From the NCBI GenBank assembly GCA_030595255.1, contig JAUVDP010000002.1, positions 1 through 62,701 of the forward strand: a stretch of 62,701 nucleotides of DNA, in the 5' to 3' direction. The notes beneath the pieces are model-generated. The model saw only the letters and a list, made by a program, of their open reading frames with translations. It was not told the DNA's origin and made no database searches. Shown here piece by piece: positions 48,263 through 56,080 of the stretch. The translations under genes and the position numbers were made by a program. The stretch is from Mycoplasmatota bacterium (GTDB taxonomy: Bacteria > Bacillota_I > Bacilli_A > Izemoplasmatales > Izemoplasmataceae). How positions within the stretch are numbered: position 1 is the stretch's first letter; each line of letters opens with the position of its first letter.

Positions 48263-48735
48263 TGGTAAATTTAATAGTAGCTATTGGAAAAGATAACTTA
48301 ATAGGTAAAGGTAATATGTTACCTTGGCATTATAAAGAAGATATGAAATATTTTAAAGAAATGACAATGGGTAAAAAAGTTATTATGGGAGAATTAACAT
48401 TTAAATCAATAATCTCTTACATTAATAAACCTTTACCAGGAAGAACTAGTGTTATTGCTACATTAACTGATTATATCTATCCAGGTATTGAGGTTACTAA
48501 CGATATTATTAGTTACTTAAAAAACTTTCCAAAAGATGAAGAAGTTTTTATAATTGGTGGTAAGATTATTTATGATTTAACGCTAGATTTAGCGGATAAA
48601 TTATATATTACTCATATTAATAAAGAGTATGATGGTGATGTTTATTTTAAAAATATTGATTACTCTAAATATAATAAAATTAGTGAAAAAATAAATGGAG
48701 ACCTTAACTTCTCTATTTATGAAAGGATTGAATAA
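48262..48735 (+). CDS. folA: Dihydrofolate reductase
   Basis: 157-aa enzyme regenerating tetrahydrofolate after the ThyA reaction. NLIVAIGKDNLIGKGNMLPW (about 3-22), active-site acidic residue in HYKEDMKYFKE (about 23-33), GKKVIMGELTFKSI near 38-51, LPGRTSVIAT and IIGGKIIYD near 96-104 are visible. Coupled to thyA by the TAATG overlap, a common operon pairing. Confidence 0.94.
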   Translation: MVNLIVAIGKDNLIGKGNMLPWHYKEDMKYFKEMTMGKKVIMGELTFKSIISYINKPLPGRTSVIATLTDYIYPGIEVTNDIISYLKNFPKDEEVFIIGGKIIYDLTLDLADKLYITHINKEYDGDVYFKNIDYSKYNKISEKINGDLNFSIYERIE

Positions 48736-48737
48736 TT

Positions 48738-49565
48738 ATGTATATATTTAGTTTCTATTTCTTCTGGGGAGTATTTACATTCCTATTTAGTTGGATATTT
48801 GGGATTACTGATAGTAGTTTTGATACTGTAATACCATATTTATTTTTATTATTAGCTATTATTGTTTCATGGCCTTTCTCGTTTTATGTTCAATTACTAA
48901 TTATGTTTTTTTGGGGGAAAGTTAGAAAGAATACTGATACGTTAGATATGATAGATCATAAATTCGGAAATAGTTTATTAAGACTTGCTCAAAGATTATT
49001 AAGATTAAAAGTTATTGTTACTGGTAAAGAAAATATACCAAAAGGAAAATTTATCTTTGTAGGAAACCATCAGGAGAATTATGATATTATTGCTTTAAAG
49101 CCAATATTTAAGAATCATCCTTTATGCTTTATAGCTAAGGAACCATTATTTCAATCCCCTTTTTTAGGACCATGGATGTCAATTATTGGTAATATTCCTA
49201 TTGGAAGAGTTGCTAATAGAAGTGCTGCAGAATCTATCATTAATGGGATTAAAAGATATAAACATGGACATTCAGTAGGAATATTCCCAGAAGGTAAAAG
49301 ATCGTTTGCTAATGAAATGATAGAATTTAAACCAGGAGCATTTAAATTAGCTATTAAACCTAAAGCAGATATATTAATTGGTACTTTATATAATTTAGAT
49401 AAAATATTCGATACTTTCCCATATAAAAAACATAAAGCATATATTCATATTCATCCAGTTTTAAAATATGAAGATTATAAAGATTTAAATAGTATTGAAC
49501 TATCAAATAAAGTAAAAGCAATTATTCAAGAACAATTAAATGTGTTTAAAAAAGAGATAAAGTAA
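48738..49565 (+). CDS. plsC: 1-acyl-sn-glycerol-3-phosphate acyltransferase (PlsC-like)
   Basis: 275-aa membrane acyltransferase making phosphatidic acid. Two N-terminal hydrophobic segments (about 3-22 and 30-58), HxxxxD motif in NHQENYD (about 110-116), GNIPIGRVANRS near 154-165, FPEGKRS near 183-189 and a PGAFKLA block. Two bases after folA with a weak ribosome site (AAAGGATTG inside the folA end), so probably part of the thyA operon. Confidence 0.88.
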   Translation: MYIFSFYFFWGVFTFLFSWIFGITDSSFDTVIPYLFLLLAIIVSWPFSFYVQLLIMFFWGKVRKNTDTLDMIDHKFGNSLLRLAQRLLRLKVIVTGKENIPKGKFIFVGNHQENYDIIALKPIFKNHPLCFIAKEPLFQSPFLGPWMSIIGNIPIGRVANRSAAESIINGIKRYKHGHSVGIFPEGKRSFANEMIEFKPGAFKLAIKPKADILIGTLYNLDKIFDTFPYKKHKAYIHIHPVLKYEDYKDLNSIELSNKVKAIIQEQLNVFKKEIK

Positions 49566-49582
49566 ATTTTTCTCTTTTTTTT
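49548..49582 (+). terminator. Terminator after plsC
   Basis: Stem aaaaagaga / tctcttttt with a loop of about 14 bases and a T-run; overlaps the stop codon. Confidence 0.7.
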
Positions 49583-49641
49583 GTCCTAGATATTCATAAT
49601 ATTTAATAATATGATATAATCATATCAAGGAGTTGGTACTA

Positions 49642-50937
49642 ATGAGAATGGTAGACCTTATTGAAAAGAAAAGAGATGGCTACGAATTAACAAAAGAAGA
49701 AATTATATTCATCATAGAAAACTATACAAACGAGATAATTCCTGATTATCAAATGAGTAGTTTATTAATGGCTATTTATTTTAAAGATATGACTACAGAA
49801 GAAAGTTCTGCATTAACAGAAGCTATGTTAAATAGTGGTGATGTTATTGATTTATCTGTTGTTCATGGTATTAAAGTAGATAAACATTCAACTGGTGGAG
49901 TTGGAGATAAAACGACTTTAGTTTTAGGACCTTTAGTTGCAAGTTGTGGTGCTAAAGTTGCTAAACTAAGCGGTAGAGGGCTTGGCCATACAGGTGGTAC
50001 TTTAGATAAACTTGAAAGTATTGAAGGACTAAGTATTGATATCGAAATAGAAGATTTTGTTAAACAAGTTAACGAAATTGGAATAGCTGTTGCAGGACAA
50101 ACTGCAAATTTAACACCTGCGGATAAATTACTATACGCGCTTCGTGATGTTACAGCAACTGTTCCTAGTATTCCTCTTATTGCCTCTAGTATTATGAGTA
50201 AAAAACTTGCTAGTGGTAGTGATGTTATTGTTTTAGATGTTAAAATTGGTGAAGGTGCATTTATGAAAACTATTGAAGATGCTCGTAAATTATCTAAAGT
50301 AATGGTAGGAATTGGTAATTCATTTGGTAAAAAAGTTGTTGCATTTATTACTGATATGTCACAACCTTTAGGATATGCAGTTGGGAACAAATTAGAAGTA
50401 CTAGAAGCTATAAATACTTTAAAAGGTGATGGACCAGAAGATCTTACAGAATTATGTAATGAAATTGGGGCATACATGGTTTATGCTGGAGGTATCGTTA
50501 GTACTTTAGAAGAAGCTAAAAAATTAGTTGATGAAAAAGTAACAAGTGGTGCTGCACTAGATAAACAGTTAGAGTTTATTAAAGCTCAAGGTGGTATTTT
50601 AGGTGATTTAGATGACTTTATTCACGTAAAAGAAATTATTGAAGTTAAAGCTGAAACTGATGGATATATTTCAGATATTGATGCATTAACTATTGGTGTT
50701 GCGGCAATGAAATTAGGAGCAGGACGTGAAACTAAGGAAGATGAAATAGATCCTGATGTAGGTATAGTACTAAATAAAAAAGTTGGAGATAAAGTTTCAA
50801 AAGGTGAAACTTTAGCGCTTCTTTATAATAATAAAGATAATATTGAATCGATAATTAACGAAGTTATTGGTGCATTCATAATTACAAATGAAATAGTTAA
50901 AAAGAAATCAATTATTTTTGAAATCATAACTGAATAA
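49642..50937 (+). CDS. pdp: Pyrimidine-nucleoside phosphorylase
   Basis: 431-aa phosphorylase for uridine, thymidine and deoxyuridine. The opening MRMVDLIEKKRDGYELTKEE is the Pdp form. Signature blocks: DKHSTGGVGDKTTL (about 80-93), KLSGRGLGHTGGTLDKLE (about 108-125), ANLTPADKLLYALRDVTATV and DVKIGEGAFM near 198-207, with a C-terminal swivel domain. The ATG at 49642 follows AAGGAGTTGG; the TTG at 49633 is too close to the AGGAG. Works with DeoB. Confidence 0.95.
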   Translation: MRMVDLIEKKRDGYELTKEEIIFIIENYTNEIIPDYQMSSLLMAIYFKDMTTEESSALTEAMLNSGDVIDLSVVHGIKVDKHSTGGVGDKTTLVLGPLVASCGAKVAKLSGRGLGHTGGTLDKLESIEGLSIDIEIEDFVKQVNEIGIAVAGQTANLTPADKLLYALRDVTATVPSIPLIASSIMSKKLASGSDVIVLDVKIGEGAFMKTIEDARKLSKVMVGIGNSFGKKVVAFITDMSQPLGYAVGNKLEVLEAINTLKGDGPEDLTELCNEIGAYMVYAGGIVSTLEEAKKLVDEKVTSGAALDKQLEFIKAQGGILGDLDDFIHVKEIIEVKAETDGYISDIDALTIGVAAMKLGAGRETKEDEIDPDVGIVLNKKVGDKVSKGETLALLYNNKDNIESIINEVIGAFIITNEIVKKKSIIFEIITE

Positions 50938-50941
50938 ATTT

Positions 50942-50973
50942 AAAGATATCTCGATTGAGATATCTTTTTTTCT
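50942..50973 (+). terminator. Terminator after pdp
   Basis: Stem aaagatatctc / gagatatcttt with a GATT loop and T-run. Confidence 0.87.
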
Positions 50974-51084
50974 TTATTTATATATCTATTTATAATTATT
51001 TATAAAAATACTATTTAATTTATCTATTTTAAGATAAAATATAGATGGTAAATAAAATATTTTAAGAGTAAATAGGAGGGTATT

Positions 51085-52299
51085 ATGAGTAAAGTATTTA
51101 TTGTATCAGCAAAAAGAACACCTATCGGTAGTTTTATGGGTGCACTTAGTTCTGTACATCCTGCAGAACTTGGAAGTATTGTAGTAAAAGATATATTAAA
51201 TGAAACAAAAGTTAATAAGTCTAGAATTGATGAAGTGATTGTTGGTAATATATTACCTGCAGGGCTTGGTCAAGGTATAGCTAGACAAGTATCTATCGGT
51301 GCTGGGTTACCAGTAGAAGTCCCTGCATATAGTATTAATATGGTATGTGGTAGTGGTATGAAAACAATAATGAACGCTTACACTAGTATTAAAGCAGGAA
51401 TTCATAATCTTGTTATTGCTGGTGGTACTGAATCAATGAGTAAAGCACCATTCTTAACTCCTGAAAAAGTAAGAAACGGAATTAAAATGGGAGATTGGAC
51501 TTTAAAAGATCATATGATATGTGATGCCCTAACTGATGTGTTTAATAATGTGCATATGGGAATTACTGCAGAAAACATTGTAGAGAAATTCGGACTTACT
51601 AGAGAAGAACAAGATGAATTTGCTATAAATTCACAATTAACTGCTATTAAAGCAATTGATGATGGAAAATTTAAAGAAGAAATTGTTCCTGTTTTAGTAA
51701 AAACTAGAAGATCAGAAACATTAGTAGATACAGATGAGTATCCAAATAGAGTTACTACATTAGAAAAATTAGGAAAATTAAGAGCTGCATTTAAACGTGA
51801 CGGTAGTGTTACTGCAGGAAATAGTTCTGGTATTAATGACGGTGCTAGTTTTATGTTAGTAGCGAGTGAAGAAGCTGTTAAAGAATATAATTTAACACCA
51901 TTAGTTGAGATAATTGGAATTGCACAAGCTGGAGTAGAACCATTATATATGGGTCTAGGACCAGTTCCTGCGATAAGAAACGTCTTAAATAATACAGGAC
52001 TTAAATTATCTGATATGGATCTTTTAGAACTTAATGAAGCATTTGCTGCTCAAAGTTTAGGAGTACTGTCAGAGCTTGTTAGTGAACATGATTTGAGTAA
52101 AGAAGAAATATTAAATATTACTAACGTTAACGGTGGAGCTATTGCACTTGGTCATCCTGTTGGAGCTAGTGGTAATAGAATAACAACTACATTAATTCAT
52201 GAAATGAAAAAAAGAAATAGTAATTATGGACTTGCATCACTTTGTATAGGTGGTGGAATGGGTACTGCAATTATTGTTAAAAATGTGGAGGTAAAATAA
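51085..52299 (+). CDS. Acetyl-CoA C-acetyltransferase (thiolase)
   Basis: 404-aa thiolase condensing two acetyl-CoA to acetoacetyl-CoA or the reverse. SAKRTPIGSFMG start, nucleophile Cys in NMVCGSGMKT (about 86-95), TAGNSSGINDGASFML near 249-264, GGAIALGHPVGASG (about 353-366, catalytic His) and SLCIGGGMG (about 387-395, second Cys). Biosynthetic-type length. AGGAGGGT ribosome site. Coupled to an SDR reductase by TAATG, the same order as PhaA-PhaB. No PHA synthase follows. Confidence 0.93.
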   Translation: MSKVFIVSAKRTPIGSFMGALSSVHPAELGSIVVKDILNETKVNKSRIDEVIVGNILPAGLGQGIARQVSIGAGLPVEVPAYSINMVCGSGMKTIMNAYTSIKAGIHNLVIAGGTESMSKAPFLTPEKVRNGIKMGDWTLKDHMICDALTDVFNNVHMGITAENIVEKFGLTREEQDEFAINSQLTAIKAIDDGKFKEEIVPVLVKTRRSETLVDTDEYPNRVTTLEKLGKLRAAFKRDGSVTAGNSSGINDGASFMLVASEEAVKEYNLTPLVEIIGIAQAGVEPLYMGLGPVPAIRNVLNNTGLKLSDMDLLELNEAFAAQSLGVLSELVSEHDLSKEEILNITNVNGGAIALGHPVGASGNRITTTLIHEMKKRNSNYGLASLCIGGGMGTAIIVKNVEVK

Positions 52300-53018
52300 T
52301 GAGATTAGAAGGTAAAATAGCTATAGTTACAGGCGGAGCTAAAGGTCTTGGTATGGAAATGGCTTTAAGATTTGCAAATGAAGGAGCTAAAGTAATAGCT
52401 GCAGATATGACTAAGTTAAGTTATGAACACAAAAATATTACTGGTTATATTTTAAATGTTACAAATGCAGAAGCATGTAAAATATTCTATGATGAAATTA
52501 TTAAAAAGTATGAAAGAATTGATATATTAGTTAATAATGCTGGAGTTACTAGAGATAGTATGACTAGAAAAATGACAGATGATCAATGGAATTTAGTTAT
52601 GGATGTTAACTTAAAAGGTGTCTTTAACTTAGTAAGATATGTTGGTCCACAAATGGAAGTTATAGGTGGAGGTTCAATAATCAATATCTCAAGTGTTGTT
52701 GGAGAATTTGGAAATATTGGACAAGCAAATTACGCAGCGACAAAAGCTGGGATGATTGGTCTTACTAAGAGTTGGGCAAAAGAATTTGCTAGAAAAGGTG
52801 TTCCTGTTCGAGTAAATGCTATTAGTCCTGGATACATAATGACTGATATTTTAAAAACAGTTCCAGAAGATTTACTTACAAAATTTGCTGGTTTAACGAT
52901 GCTGAAAAGATTAGGACAGCCATCTGAAATTGCAAATGCTGCACTCTTCTTGGCAAGTGATGAAGCATCATATATTACAGGACACGCATTAAGTGTAAAT
53001 GGTGGAATGAGATTATAG
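52299..53018 (+). CDS. SDR-family 3-oxoacyl-/acetoacetyl-CoA reductase (FabG/PhaB-like)
   Basis: 239-aa short-chain dehydrogenase. NAD(P) motif TGGAKGLG (about 11-18), NNAGVT (about 80-85), catalytic Ser in INISSVVG and YAATK (about 146-150, Tyr and Lys). The C-terminal GHALSVNGGM is the FabG/PhaB form. As partner of thiolase it most likely reduces acetoacetyl-CoA to 3-hydroxybutyryl-CoA; FabG in fatty acid synthesis is the alternative. GGAGGTAAA ribosome site within the thiolase end. Confidence 0.9.
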   Translation: MRLEGKIAIVTGGAKGLGMEMALRFANEGAKVIAADMTKLSYEHKNITGYILNVTNAEACKIFYDEIIKKYERIDILVNNAGVTRDSMTRKMTDDQWNLVMDVNLKGVFNLVRYVGPQMEVIGGGSIINISSVVGEFGNIGQANYAATKAGMIGLTKSWAKEFARKGVPVRVNAISPGYIMTDILKTVPEDLLTKFAGLTMLKRLGQPSEIANAALFLASDEASYITGHALSVNGGMRL

Positions 53019-53164
53019 TAAAATATTTCTTTTTGACTAGCTTATAGTTAAGTTAACAGTATTATTTAAGGTTAAAAATGATATGACCACTATATATTAT
53101 TAATAATTAATAATTTAATATACTCTTTTATTAAGCCTAATCATAACAATAGGGTGAGTTGACT

Positions 53165-53251
53165 ATGTTTAAATTTGTTATTTGATTATTAACATTAATA
53201 TATCTACTATATTTAATAGAAAATGAACAAGATAATAACTTATATTTTTAA
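53165..53251 (+). pseudogene. Possible small membrane peptide gene interrupted by TGA
   Basis: ATG TTT AAA TTT GTT ATT TGA, then 21 further codons to TAA. Without the TGA it would encode a 28-residue peptide: a hydrophobic helix (MFKFVI-x-LLTLIYLLYLI) followed by an acidic tail (ENEQDN). A GGTGAG site precedes it by 7 bases and a terminator follows at once, so it has the frame of a small transcription unit. TGA is a stop elsewhere here; a decayed gene or chance are the main explanations. Confidence 0.3.
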
Positions 53252-53257
53252 TTACGG

Positions 53258-53304
53258 TTGTCTCTAAATTCTGATTTAACGATTGGATTTAGAGACAATT
53301 TTTA
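53258..53304 (+). terminator. Hairpin terminator in the 53-kb gap
   Basis: 12-bp perfect stem ttgtctctaaat / atttagagacaa with a 17-base loop, followed by a T-run. No convincing gene precedes it apart from the mini-ORF. Confidence 0.6.
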
Positions 53305-53396
53305 TAAAAATATACTTTTCTATAATTTCTAGTTTGAGTATATTAGTTCAAAATATAAACATTCTAATATAGTATAAATATAAGAGGAGTGATATT

Positions 53397-53750
53397 TTGG
53401 ATAACAATAAAAAAAGTTTTAATTACTTTGAGAAAATATTTCTTAAGATTTCAGTAGGTTTACTTGGGTTAGGATTATCATTATTCATTTTAATGTTTAT
53501 CTTTATTGATTACCTATCTGACTCTGCAAGTGAGGTTGTAAATATCGTAGTAATTTTATTATTGTTATCAGTAGCTAGTTTTTTTATTGCAGCTTTTAGA
53601 ATTTTGAAATTTGCATTTGTTGTTAGTAAAAGAAATGATGGTTCTATAATAACTAAAAGTGTTATTTCTTTCTTTGTATCACCTATGGCAATTATTGTTT
53701 ACTGGATAATAATTATCGTTTTAGTGTTTTCAAGTTGTTCAATTCAATAA
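53397..53750 (+). CDS. Small membrane protein, tandem paralogue 1, unknown
   Basis: 117-aa protein with a charged N terminus and about four hydrophobic segments (about 18-38, 45-67, 68-78 and 92-111). Start is TTG at 53397 after AGAGGAGTG; no ATG is in range. It resembles the next protein in layout and in short blocks (GLSLFILMFIFID against GLSIGLFILTVLMIEN; MAIIVYWIIIIVLVF against ISIFTYWFTLLILIF). Not recognised as a named family. Confidence 0.6.
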   Translation: MDNNKKSFNYFEKIFLKISVGLLGLGLSLFILMFIFIDYLSDSASEVVNIVVILLLLSVASFFIAAFRILKFAFVVSKRNDGSIITKSVISFFVSPMAIIVYWIIIIVLVFSSCSIQ

Positions 53751-53771
53751 ATATATATAAGGAGATTAGAG

Positions 53772-54116
53772 ATGGAATACAGCAAGCAAAAATATGATTC
53801 AAATGAAAAATTAGTATTAAATATAGAATTATGGCTTTTAGGATTATCAATAGGTTTATTCATATTGACTGTATTGATGATTGAAAATTTTGATTTCTTG
53901 TCAGGAACTTTCCAAGTATTAGCTACAGTTGGAGTAATTGGTTCAGCTATAATGGCTATAACTGGTAATGTTAGAGTAATAAGATACTTTATTGTAATAA
54001 GAAAACAAGATGATAAAGCTCTAATTTGGAAAAGTGCATTAGTAATGTTTTTAGCACTTATCTCAATCTTTACATATTGGTTTACACTATTAATTTTAAT
54101 TTTTCAAAGTTTTTAA
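53772..54116 (+). CDS. Small membrane protein, tandem paralogue 2, unknown
   Basis: 114-aa paralogue of the preceding protein, 21 bases downstream with AAGGAGATTAG. Same order: charged start, paired hydrophobic segments, a central basic stretch (RYFIVIRKQDDKALIWK near 73-89) and a final YW-containing helix. Ends at its own terminator. The pair forms a small operon of unknown role. Confidence 0.6.
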   Translation: MEYSKQKYDSNEKLVLNIELWLLGLSIGLFILTVLMIENFDFLSGTFQVLATVGVIGSAIMAITGNVRVIRYFIVIRKQDDKALIWKSALVMFLALISIFTYWFTLLILIFQSF

Positions 54117-54128
54117 TTAATAATAATG

Positions 54129-54157
54129 AAGGAAGTCTCAATGACTTCCTTTATATT
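54129..54157 (+). terminator. Terminator after the small membrane paralogues
   Basis: Stem aaggaagtc / gacttcctt with a TCAAT loop, then TTATATTT. Confidence 0.75.
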
Positions 54158-54218
54158 TGTAAATTCTTAGAAAATTCATGTTATAATCTTTATGAGTATT
54201 AAACAAGGAGGAGATATT

Positions 54219-55022
54219 ATGGAAATAAAATCAATTGCTATTTATTTAGATACTGAAAATATTAAGGGAACATTAAATATTCAGGATTTACTTGATGATA
54301 TTAATTTAAAAGTAACTGCACAACATGAAAATACTAAAACAATTTTTGCTTTTAAAAAAGCAGTTGGAGATCAAAGCACTATTAAGAGATTTAGAAGTCA
54401 GTTAAAAGAATTAAACTTTGAAATACAAGATACACCCCATATTACTGGGAAAAAGAATCGAGCAGATTTAATCATCTGTTTAGACGCTTTTGAAAAAATA
54501 TATATTGATAATCCAGTTATAGACTTATTTGTATTTTTAACAAATGATTCTGATTATTCAGTAATAATGGATATTTTAAGAAGATATAATAAAGAAGTAT
54601 GGCTTGTAGCTACTGAAGAAGATGCCCAAAGAAGTATTTTTAAGTCTGCGGCAGACAATATTTTATTAATCTCTGATTATCAAGACCAAGATCCTAAATT
54701 AAAACTAAAACAAAATGGAATTACATTACCAGATATTAAACTAAAAACTATTAAAGACAAAAGAACATTTAAGGCAATTCTAAAAGTATTTAAATCTTAT
54801 GATGTTGATATGCCTTATCAAAGAGGTCATACAAACAACTCATTTAGATTACTAGAAAGAACGTTAGATATTTCAGATACACAATTTAAGAACTTTAATG
54901 GGCTTTATAAGTATTTAAATGAAAAAGGAATTATAAAATTAACAAAAGATTCAAAAAAAGTAGATATTATTACAGTAACTAATAAAAAACTCGTAAATAG
55001 ATTGTTAGAAACGAAGTTATAA
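54219..55022 (+). CDS. NYN-domain (PIN-like) protein with C-terminal LOTUS/OST-HTH domain
   Basis: 267-aa protein. The N-terminal NYN nuclease-like domain (about 1-150) has the acidic residues expected for metal binding: IYLDTENIKG (about 7-16), ADLIICLDAFE (about 83-93) and FVFLTNDSDYS (about 104-114). The C-terminal region (about 185-262, FKAILKVFKSYD ... KNFNGLYKYLNEKGII) fits an OST-HTH/LOTUS RNA-binding domain. Such proteins are probable RNA-processing or RNA-binding factors. The ATG at 54219 follows AAGGAGGAGATATT. Precedes a membrane protein by 12 bases. Confidence 0.83.
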   Translation: MEIKSIAIYLDTENIKGTLNIQDLLDDINLKVTAQHENTKTIFAFKKAVGDQSTIKRFRSQLKELNFEIQDTPHITGKKNRADLIICLDAFEKIYIDNPVIDLFVFLTNDSDYSVIMDILRRYNKEVWLVATEEDAQRSIFKSAADNILLISDYQDQDPKLKLKQNGITLPDIKLKTIKDKRTFKAILKVFKSYDVDMPYQRGHTNNSFRLLERTLDISDTQFKNFNGLYKYLNEKGIIKLTKDSKKVDIITVTNKKLVNRLLETKL

Positions 55023-55034
55023 GGGGAATTTGCT

Positions 55035-55721
55035 ATGAAGGACATAAGAAAAGTTATAGAGGATTATGAATATAAGTTATATGAAGATGAAGAGTATGAA
55101 AAAGTGAATGATGGTTATATCGAATTATTATTTAGAACTAGAATATTATTTAAACATGATTTATGTGAATTAATTATTATTAAAAACCTTGATAATTATA
55201 CTAGGTTGAATAGTTTTACAAGCTTTATTGTAAAACGTAGTAGCTATTACTATTTATATAAAGAAAGTAAAACAGGAAAACTATTATTTATAACAAAAGC
55301 ATCCTATGGAACTGGAGTTACTACTGGAATTGCTTTGGGAATAGACCATATAAGTGATGAAGATTTTGAAAAACTATTAGAACTAGAAGAAGCAGATAAG
55401 ATTAAAAAAGTTAGTGAAATTTCCAATCCTATTCCAAAAGAAGTTTACTGGGTTGCGGTATTTTTATTCTTACTTGTATTTTTAGGAAATTTTATTGGTC
55501 CTAGCATTTCGATTATTGTAATAATTGGTTTTGTTATATTTTTAAATAAGAAGCAAATAGGTGAAGCTATTGCTAAAAATAATAAACTAAATACTGTGAA
55601 AACAAACATTGTTGAAGAAGACATAATTAGAGATAAAACTGTTGTAACAAAGGTAACTAAATCAAAAGAAATTATGAAAAAACCTATTAAAAACAGAAGA
55701 AAAAAAAGAGAACGCTTTTAA
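55035..55721 (+). CDS. Membrane protein with basic C-terminal tail, unknown
   Basis: 228-aa protein: a cytoplasmic N-terminal domain (about 1-130) with GYIELLFRTRILF and SYGTGVTTGIALGI, a two-helix membrane hairpin (about 139-171), then a very basic tail ending KNRRKKRERF. Not recognised. Co-transcribed with the NYN-LOTUS gene (12-base gap, AAGGGGAATT ribosome site). A membrane-tethered partner of that RNA-related protein is a reasonable guess, nothing more. Confidence 0.6.
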   Translation: MKDIRKVIEDYEYKLYEDEEYEKVNDGYIELLFRTRILFKHDLCELIIIKNLDNYTRLNSFTSFIVKRSSYYYLYKESKTGKLLFITKASYGTGVTTGIALGIDHISDEDFEKLLELEEADKIKKVSEISNPIPKEVYWVAVFLFLLVFLGNFIGPSISIIVIIGFVIFLNKKQIGEAIAKNNKLNTVKTNIVEEDIIRDKTVVTKVTKSKEIMKKPIKNRRKKRERF

Positions 55722-55742
55722 TAGTGTTCTTTTATCTTTTTA
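55709..55742 (+). terminator. Terminator after the NYN operon
   Basis: Stem agaacgc / gtgttct (one G-U pair) with an 8-base loop overlapping the stop, then TTTATCTTTTT. Confidence 0.65.
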
Positions 55743-55744
55743 TC

Positions 55745-56060
55745 TAATAAAATCTAGAAAACTCCTTGTTCAAGGATATTGATAATGTCGTAACTGGCGA
55801 GATGAATAGATATAATTTTTAGGGTTAGATATTATGAAAATTTCGAAGATATTGCGTTTTCTGCATTTTGTCACTATTATTACTTTTGATATAATGATGA
55901 TAGATAAGTAATCGAAGGGAGTAAAATCAGAAAACTGAGTATATAAAAAATAAGAGGATGGGACAACCTCGATAGCTTGATAAATTAGCGGACGATAGTT
56001 CGCTCTACTCAAGAAGCCCCTACTTCAACAATGTTTATTGTAAGTAGTGGGAGTGTTCAC
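55745..56060 (+). mobile_element. IS200/IS605-type non-autonomous element (PATE-like), no transposase
   Basis: About 315 bases without a credible gene. The right end shows the IS200/IS605 pattern: a bulged hairpin at 56018-56051 (cccTACTT ... AAGTAgtGGG) followed by GTTCAC at 56055-56060. A left-end hairpin tccttg / caagga lies at 55763-55776. There is no terminal inverted repeat pair, which is normal for this family. No TnpA or TnpB reading frame is detectable. The left boundary is uncertain. Confidence 0.55.
55868..55895 (+). promoter_or_regulatory. Near-consensus promoter inside the IS605-like element
   Basis: TTGTCA, 16-base spacer, TATAAT. Transcription would start near 55902 and run into the omega-RNA-like structure. 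Confidence 0.6.
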
Positions 56061-56080
56061 AGGCTTTATTCTTGTATATA
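55902..56080 (+). ncRNA. Candidate orphan omega-RNA (TnpB/IscB-type guide RNA scaffold)
   Basis: Downstream of a good promoter lies a series of nested stems. Hairpin GAGG / CCTC is at 55954-55970. Stem CTTGA / TCAAG (55976-55980 with 56009-56013) encloses a 7-bp hairpin with GATA loop at 55987-56004. Then comes the right-end hairpin 56018-56051 and GTTCAC. This layout and the CCTCGATAGC and CTCAAGAAGCCCC blocks look like IS605 right-end omega-RNAs. The guide would begin at 56061. No tnpB is in the window, so function is unproven; another structured RNA cannot be excluded. Confidence 0.45.

Larger units (their letters stand above)
53019..53396. other. 378-base intergenic region: broken or TGA-interrupted mini-ORF and a hairpin terminator
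   Basis: Very AT-rich gap after the thiolase-SDR operon. It contains a GGTGAG ribosome-like site, an ATG at 53165 with a TGA at codon 7 and an open frame to TAA at 53251, then a strong hairpin with T-run at 53258-53304. The last 90 bases hold the likely promoter of the next gene. No RNA family was recognised. Confidence 0.5.

Noticed and set aside
49863-50477. 204-codon minus-strand frame opposite pdp
   Set aside because: Antisense to a fully conserved phosphorylase; composition (Ser, Pro, Leu) is that of a shadow frame.
55770-56012. Minus-strand 80-codon open frame inside the IS605-like element
   Set aside because: No ribosome site, no protein-like family pattern, and it is antisense to the structured right end.
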